Shown here piece after piece: positions 59,881 through 64,000 of a DNA stretch of 64,000 nucleotides; within the stretch, counting starts at the first letter, position 1; every line of letters starts with the position of its first letter. Where the stretch lies: NCBI RefSeq assembly GCF_026340255.1, contig NZ_JAPEPJ010000001.1, forward strand, positions 248,001 through 312,000, in the 5' to 3' direction. A program made the position numbers and the translations under genes. This stretch comes from Streptomyces sp. NBC_01408 (GTDB lineage: Bacteria; Actinomycetota; Actinomycetes; Streptomycetales; Streptomycetaceae). The notes under the pieces are model-generated. The model was given only the letters and a program-made list of their open reading frames with translations, had not been told where the DNA came from and searched no databases.

Positions 59881-60351
59881 TTAGCCGAGGTACGGCGCGG
59901 GACGGTGGTCCAAGAAGTGTTGGAGGCGCAGGCGTTGGGTGTTGTGCATGGGCAGCGCGTCGAGGTCTGCCGGTGCCACGAACCGCAGTTCCGTGCTCTC
60001 GTCGGAAAGGGCCAGCTCCCCGCCGGTGATGCGGGCTGTGAAGCAGACGTTGAACTGTCGCCTGACCTCGCCGTCGCTGTACGCGATGACGTGCCGGGGG
60101 TCCGTGTACGTACCGACCAGTCCCGTGATCTCCACATCGAGGCCGGTCTCCTCCTTGACCTCGCGGACGGCCGTGCCGGGCAGCGAGTCACCCAGGTCCA
60201 TCCCTCCGCCGGGCAGCGCCCACAGGTCGTTGTCCCGGCGCCGTTGCAGCAGGATGCGGCCCTCTCCGTCGGTGACCACCGCCGAGGCGGCCACGACCAA
60301 GCTGTTCGGCTCGGGCGCGTGAGGATCGTCGTAGTACTCGGTCCGGGCCAT
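59881..60351 (-). CDS. NUDIX hydrolase
   Basis: A 156-residue enzyme. The NUDIX box is complete: GGGMDLGDSLPGTAVREVKE then ETGL. The frame before it has LLQRRRDNDLWALPG, and after it TGLVGTYTDPRHVIAYS. It hydrolyses a nucleoside diphosphate linked to another moiety; substrate unknown. ATG 60351 lies 4 nt after the upstream HTH regulator stop, so the two are cotranscribed and coupled. A remnant of a second copy is at 57.9 kb. Confidence 0.9.
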   Translation of the reverse strand: MARTEYYDDPHAPEPNSLVVAASAVVTDGEGRILLQRRRDNDLWALPGGGMDLGDSLPGTAVREVKEETGLDVEITGLVGTYTDPRHVIAYSDGEVRRQFNVCFTARITGGELALSDESTELRFVAPADLDALPMHNTQRLRLQHFLDHRPAPYLG

Positions 60352-60355
60352 CGGG

Positions 60356-61096
60356 TCATGCCTCCACAGGGCGCGCCGTCTCCCACACGGCATCGAAGCT
60401 GTCCGCGTAGGTGTCGAACATGCCGCCGGATTCGTGGCGGCGGAGGTGCCACACGGGCGCACCGTACGCGTTCACGCCCCAGACGTGGGCATTGACCAAT
60501 ACCTGATCATCCGCCCGGTACAAGCTGTTGTAGAGCGTCGTGCCGTGTGTCCGAAGCTCGATACCGGGAACGCTCGCCAACGGCTGGTAGTGCAGGAGAG
60601 CGAGGCGGCAGCGGGATTCGATGCCGTGCCCGAACTTCTCTTCCTGCCCTCGCTGCTGGACGTTCTCACTGTCCGCATCACCGACTGCGATGCGTAACGC
60701 GCACCCATCGGCAGCACGCTCCCGCAGGAGATCGTTCAGCCGGGGATACGCCTCGTGCAGGAACACCGCCGCGTAGACCAGGACGTCGATCCGCTCGCGC
60801 GCCGCCGTGAGGAGATCCACGAACACGGATACGGGAAGGTCTGCCCGCTGGTCGTACAGCGCGACCAGTTCCGAACTGACGGCCCGTGCTGCCCGTGCTT
60901 GCCGGAGCGCGGGCCACAGTGCGTGGACGTCCTCGCCCAACATCTCGGCAGCCTTGAGGGCGGTCCCCCGCCGTGGGGTGCGCCCGAGGTTGACCCAGCG
61001 TTCCACGCTTTTCGAGTCCACGCCCGTCACGCTGGCCAATGAGGCGTGTGTCCAGCCTCCGGATGCCATGACAGCCCTTAACCGCTCGTTCTGCAT
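60356..61096 (-). CDS. HTH regulator with PLD-like domain, partner of NUDIX hydrolase
   Basis: A 246-residue protein from ATG 61096. HTH THASLASVTGVDSKSVERWV (about 16-35). The second domain has RIDVLVYAAVFLHEAYPRL, DGCALRIAVGDADSE, the strand pattern of the DUF5919/PLD-like sensors, and ends GGMFDTYADSFDAVWE. Its next neighbour, 4 nt downstream, is the NUDIX hydrolase. It is related to the regulators at 57.9 and 17.0 kb. Inference: it senses a nucleotide-like signal that the NUDIX enzyme removes. Confidence 0.8.
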   Translation of the reverse strand: MQNERLRAVMASGGWTHASLASVTGVDSKSVERWVNLGRTPRRGTALKAAEMLGEDVHALWPALRQARAARAVSSELVALYDQRADLPVSVFVDLLTAARERIDVLVYAAVFLHEAYPRLNDLLRERAADGCALRIAVGDADSENVQQRGQEEKFGHGIESRCRLALLHYQPLASVPGIELRTHGTTLYNSLYRADDQVLVNAHVWGVNAYGAPVWHLRRHESGGMFDTYADSFDAVWETARPVEA

Positions 61097-61208
61097 GAGG
61101 ACGTTGTACAGGCTGTGGGACGTCCCGAAGTGTCGAACGTACGAGGTTCCCCCGTCCTGATCACCAGCGCGACGATCACGACACCAGCGGACGGTGAAGG
61201 GATTCGGA

Positions 61209-61409
61209 ATGGTGCGAGGACTGTGGCAGCAGGTTGAACAGCGTGACCCGTTCCCGGTGCGCGACCCCGATCCGGCGGACCCGGACTGCGACGTGTGCGG
61301 GGCACTGGTCGCGCAGCGTGCACATTGCTACCGGCTGGGGGACCTCTCGGGGGTCGTGGACCGCAACGTCGAGATCCGCCGGCACCCGCACGCCGAGGAG
61401 GGCCGATGA
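61209..61409 (+). CDS. Small CxxC protein, 66 residues
   Basis: ATG 61209. MVRGLWQQVEQRDPFPVRDP, then CDVCGALVAQRAHCYRLGDL: a single CxxC plus a later Cys, perhaps metal binding. It overlaps the next gene by ATGA. The pair is divergent from the HTH/NUDIX operon, an arrangement frequent in Streptomyces. No function assigned. An in-frame GTG at 61194 is an alternative start. Confidence 0.65.
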   Translation: MVRGLWQQVEQRDPFPVRDPDPADPDCDVCGALVAQRAHCYRLGDLSGVVDRNVEIRRHPHAEEGR

Positions 61410-61684
61410 CGCGCACCGGGTTCCCGCACGTGCCGCACAACATCCGGTACGCCCCCGAGGGCGGGGTGACCTTCGAGGTGTTCTGCGCGGCTTACGGCTG
61501 CGGAGCCGAATCCGGCGCGAACGACGATCAGGCGGGAGCCCAGGACTGGGCGCTCACCCACGCTGGGCGCACCGGGCACGAGCTGTTCCGGCGGGTGGTG
61601 ACGGATTACGGCCGTGCCACACCGTGCGGCGGCACGTGTGGGTGCGGACCACAATGGACGGGTGAACCGCCCCGCGAACGTTGA
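61406..61684 (+). CDS. DUF7848-like small protein
   Basis: A 92-residue protein, ATG 61406 (ATGA overlap with the preceding gene). It contains YAPEGGVTFEVFCAAYGCG, DDQAGAQDWALTHAGRTGH and LFRRVVTDYGRATPCGG. The FEVxCxxCG-like segment followed by AQDWAL.HAGRTGH..FRRV is common in Streptomyces small proteins near XRE regulators. The C-terminal CGGTCGCG is cysteine-rich. Its end overlaps the start of the PLP enzyme by 23 nt. Confidence 0.65.
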   Translation: MTRTGFPHVPHNIRYAPEGGVTFEVFCAAYGCGAESGANDDQAGAQDWALTHAGRTGHELFRRVVTDYGRATPCGGTCGCGPQWTGEPPRER

Positions 61685-62570
61685 CGGGCTCTTGGAGCCG
61701 CGTCCGCCGTCCCCGCTGCAGGAAGTCCGTGACGACAGGTTCGAGCGGTACGGCGTACGGCTCCTCCTGAAGCGGGACGACCTCGTGCATCCCGAGCTGC
61801 CCGGGAACAAGTGGCGCAAGCTCGCGCCGAACCTGCGGGCCGCCGTGGCGGGCGGGTACGGCTGCCTCGTCACCTTCGGCGGGGCCTACTCGAACCACCT
61901 GCGGGCCACCGCGGCGGCCGGACGGCTGCTGGGCCTGCCCACCGTCGGCATCGTGCGCGGCGACGAGCTCGCCGGCCGCCCGCTCAACGAGTCCCTCGCC
62001 CGCTGCGCCGCGGACGGGATGCGGCTGCACTTCGTCTCCCGCGCCGACTACCGCCGCAAGGCCGAGCCCGGGACGCGGGCCCGGCTGCTGGCCGGGGCCG
62101 GGGGCGAGGGGGCGTACGTCGTCCCCGAGGGCGGCAGCAACGCGCTCGCCCTGCGCGGGTGCGCGGAGCTGGGCCGCGAGCTGCGCGGGGCGGCGGACGT
62201 GGTGGCGGTGGCCTGCGGCACCGGCGGCACCCTGGCGGGCCTGGCGGCCGGGCTGGGCCCCGGCCAGCGGGCGCTGGGCGTACCGGTCCTGGCGGGCGGC
62301 TTCCTGGGCCCGGAGATACGTTCCCTCCAGACCCTGGCCTTCGGCGCCCCGGCGGGCGACTGGAGCCTCGCGGAGGACTTCCACCACGGCGGCTACGCAC
62401 GCGTCCCGGCCCCGCTGGAGGCCTTCGCCGCCGAGTTCGAGGCTCGCCACGGGCTCCCCGTCGAGCGGATCTACGTGGCCAAGCTGCTCTGGGCCCTGGC
62501 CGAGCTCACCGCGACCGGCACCTTCCCGCCCGGCACCACCCTGGCCGCGATCGTCACCGGCCGACCTTAG
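61662..62570 (+). CDS. PLP-dependent ACC deaminase / D-cysteine desulfhydrase family enzyme
   Basis: A 302-residue fold-type II PLP enzyme. LLKRDDLVHPELPGNKWRKL includes the PLP-binding lysine region, followed by VTFGGAYSNHLRATAAAGRL, VVPEGGSNALALRGC and VACGTGGTLAGLAAGL (phosphate loop). Members deaminate ACC or desulfhydrate D-cysteine; substrate specificity cannot be decided by eye. GTG 61662, overlapping the previous gene by 23 nt; a start at 61614 is less likely. A repeat of module A follows. Confidence 0.87.
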   Translation: MNRPANVDGLLEPRPPSPLQEVRDDRFERYGVRLLLKRDDLVHPELPGNKWRKLAPNLRAAVAGGYGCLVTFGGAYSNHLRATAAAGRLLGLPTVGIVRGDELAGRPLNESLARCAADGMRLHFVSRADYRRKAEPGTRARLLAGAGGEGAYVVPEGGSNALALRGCAELGRELRGAADVVAVACGTGGTLAGLAAGLGPGQRALGVPVLAGGFLGPEIRSLQTLAFGAPAGDWSLAEDFHHGGYARVPAPLEAFAAEFEARHGLPVERIYVAKLLWALAELTATGTFPPGTTLAAIVTGRP

Positions 62571-62576
62571 TCCTCA

Positions 62577-62640
62577 GCCTCGCCGGCCATACCCAGCCTC
62601 GCCGGCGTTTGAGGCGCGGGGGTCCGGGGGCTGAGCCCCC
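62577..62640. repeat. Module A copy 6 between convergent genes
   Basis: AGCCTCGCCGGC occurs twice (about 62577 and 62595), followed by GTTTGAGGCGCGGGGGTCC and the hairpin GGGGG-CTGA-GCCCCC. Probably terminates the PLP enzyme and antiporter genes. Confidence 0.75.
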
Positions 62641-62715
62641 GGCAACGGAGCCGCACGTCACGACCGCCCGGCGCAGCCGGACCCACCCCGCCGAGCACCC
62701 CCGCAGGGGCCACGG

Positions 62716-64000
62716 CTACGCCTCCTCGCGGTAGGCCGCCGCCTCCTCCAGGTCCAGCCTGCGCAGCAGCGCCCGCAGCATCTCGTCGTCGATCCGGCGC
62801 CGGTCGCGCAGGGTGACGAAGACCTCCCGTTCGGCCTCGATCATCTCGCGGGCCAGGCGCCGGTAGACGTCGTCCGCGGACTCCCCGGTGATCGGGTTGA
62901 CCTCTCCCAGCCGCTCCCACACCGCGTTGCGGCGCCGCTCCATGACGGTCCGGAGCCGGTCCGCCAGGGGGCCCGGCAGGCTGTTCGCCGGGTCCTCCAG
63001 CAGTTCCGCCAGCCGTTCCTCCGCCGCCCGCGAGGCCTCGCTCTGCGCCTGCGCCTCCGCGAGGGTCTCGGCGTGCAGGTCCCGCGGCGGCAGCCGCAGT
63101 ACCCGGATCAGCGGGGGCAGCGTCAGTCCCTGCACCACGAGGGTGCCGATGACCGTGGTGAAGGTCAGGAAGAGGATCAGGTTCCGGTGCGGCACGGACA
63201 TCGGCACGGAGAAGGCGATGGCCAGCGAGACCACTCCGCGCATCCCCGCCCAGCCCACGATCACCGGGGCCCGCCAGTCGGTCTCCGGCTCCCGGCTGCG
63301 GACCCGGGCCGACAGCCAGCGCGGTACGAACGTCGCGGGGAACACCCACAGGAACCGGGCCACCACCACCATGACGAACACCGCGACGGCGTACCAGGCG
63401 GCGACCATGCCCTCGTACTCCCCCAGGCCCTTGAGGACGACCGGCAGCTGGAGCCCGATCAGCGCGAACACCACGGACTCCAGAATGAAGGCGACCATCC
63501 GCCACACCGCCTCCTCCTGGAGCCGGGTGGCGAAGTCGACCTGCCAGTTCCGGTGCCCGATGTACAGGGCCACCACGACCACGGCCAGCACTCCCGAGGC
63601 GTGCACCCGCTCGGCCGCCGCGTAGGCCACGAAGGGGATCAGCAGCGAGAGGGTGTTCTGGAGCAGGGGCTCCTTCAGGCGCGTGCGCAGGTGGTGGATC
63701 GGAACCATCAGCAGCAGGCCCACCCCGACCCCGCCCACCGAGGCCAGCAGGAACTCCGCGATCCCGCCCGCCCAGCCTGCGCCGACCCCGACCACGGCGG
63801 CCAGCGCCACCTTGTAGGCGGTGATGGCGGTCGCGTCGTTGACCAGGGACTCACCCTGGAGGATGGTCGTGATCCGGTTCGGCAGCCCGAGTTTGCGGGC
63901 GATCGCGGTGGCGGCCACCGCGTCGGGCGGCGCGATCACCGCGCCGAGCACCAGCGCCACGGGCAGCGACAGGCCCGGCACCAGCAGGTACGCCGCGTAC
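62716..64000 (-). CDS. CPA1-family Na+/H+ antiporter (C-terminal part; cut by window edge)
   Basis: Integral membrane cation/proton antiporter (NhaP type); the N-terminus lies beyond position 64000. Visible: the exchanger core with VIAPPDAVAATAIARKLGLP and LQGESLVNDATAITAYKVAL (the ND pair of the ion site), several membrane segments up to about WAGMRGVVSLAIAFSVPMS, then a cytoplasmic regulatory tail of about 130 residues (EAQAQSEASRAAEERLAELL, to EEAAAYREEA). The stop is at 62716. It imports H+ and exports Na+ for pH and salt balance. It converges on the PLP enzyme gene. Confidence 0.93.
   Translation of the reverse strand, partial: YAAYLLVPGLSLPVALVLGAVIAPPDAVAATAIARKLGLPNRITTILQGESLVNDATAITAYKVALAAVVGVGAGWAGGIAEFLLASVGGVGVGLLLMVPIHHLRTRLKEPLLQNTLSLLIPFVAYAAAERVHASGVLAVVVVALYIGHRNWQVDFATRLQEEAVWRMVAFILESVVFALIGLQLPVVLKGLGEYEGMVAAWYAVAVFVMVVVARFLWVFPATFVPRWLSARVRSREPETDWRAPVIVGWAGMRGVVSLAIAFSVPMSVPHRNLILFLTFTTVIGTLVVQGLTLPPLIRVLRLPPRDLHAETLAEAQAQSEASRAAEERLAELLEDPANSLPGPLADRLRTVMERRRNAVWERLGEVNPITGESADDVYRRLAREMIEAEREVFVTLRDRRRIDDEMLRALLRRLDLEEAAAYREEA

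Overview
The window is high-GC actinobacterial chromosome, almost certainly Streptomyces. Evidence: GC-rich third codon positions, frequent GTG/TTG starts, and a set of genes typical of the genus: a fused kgd 2-oxoglutarate dehydrogenase, lon with a HAIR-type operator, nickel superoxide dismutase with its SodX-like protease, an EshA-type family 2B encapsulin, snapalysin with a LysR regulator, an NsrR/Hmp pair and a DUF6104 protein.

Layout. 1-16.2 kb is mostly conserved chromosome: a NIT/HAMP sensor (cut by the window edge), a PP2C-like phosphatase, MarR, lon, a DUF4097 lipoprotein, a rhodanese sulfurtransferase, a GT-C membrane glycosyltransferase divergent from a lipoprotein, an OmpR/HK two-component pair and kgd. 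16.2-18.8 kb is accessory: a gene remnant, an HTH/PLD-like regulator with a CYTH enzyme, small coupled ORFs and a strongly self-complementary stretch that could be a structured RNA. 18.9-31.9 kb is seven same-strand genes. They encode a trypsin/VMAP-like protease, a MoxR ATPase, a vWA-TPR protein, an FxSxx-type precursor peptide, its radical SAM maturase, an HExxH peptide-hydroxylase-like protein and a TIR-NB-ARC-TPR protein. This looks like a RiPP maturation system joined to a vWA-MoxR-VMAP conflict system. 32.3-35.8 kb is an HTH-TPR regulator followed by a small operon ending in a PCMT-like methyltransferase preceded by a tiny ORF.

35.9-45.5 kb returns to housekeeping: sodN, sodX, a CGNR regulator, a methyltransferase abutted by a TnpB insertion element, an amino-acid ABC transporter, NADP-malic enzyme and an MDR oxidoreductase. 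45.5-57.8 kb holds a leaderless HTH/Clp-N pair under a double operator, PadR with DUF4097, a roughly 500-bp inverted-repeat nest, LysR/snapalysin, a DHFR-like protein, GNAT, polyprenyl synthetase with encapsulin shell, NsrR/Hmp with two NsrR boxes, and an amidase. 57.8-62.6 kb is accessory again: two related HTH/PLD-like regulators, one with an intact NUDIX partner and one with only a NUDIX remnant, plus small ORFs and a PLP enzyme. A CPA1 Na+/H+ antiporter runs off the right edge.

Two dispersed intergenic repeat families tie the window together: module A (six copies, mostly terminator-like, at gene 3' ends) and module B (three copies). Coordinates and starts were worked out by eye from the sequence; family names come from recognised motifs, not from database searches.
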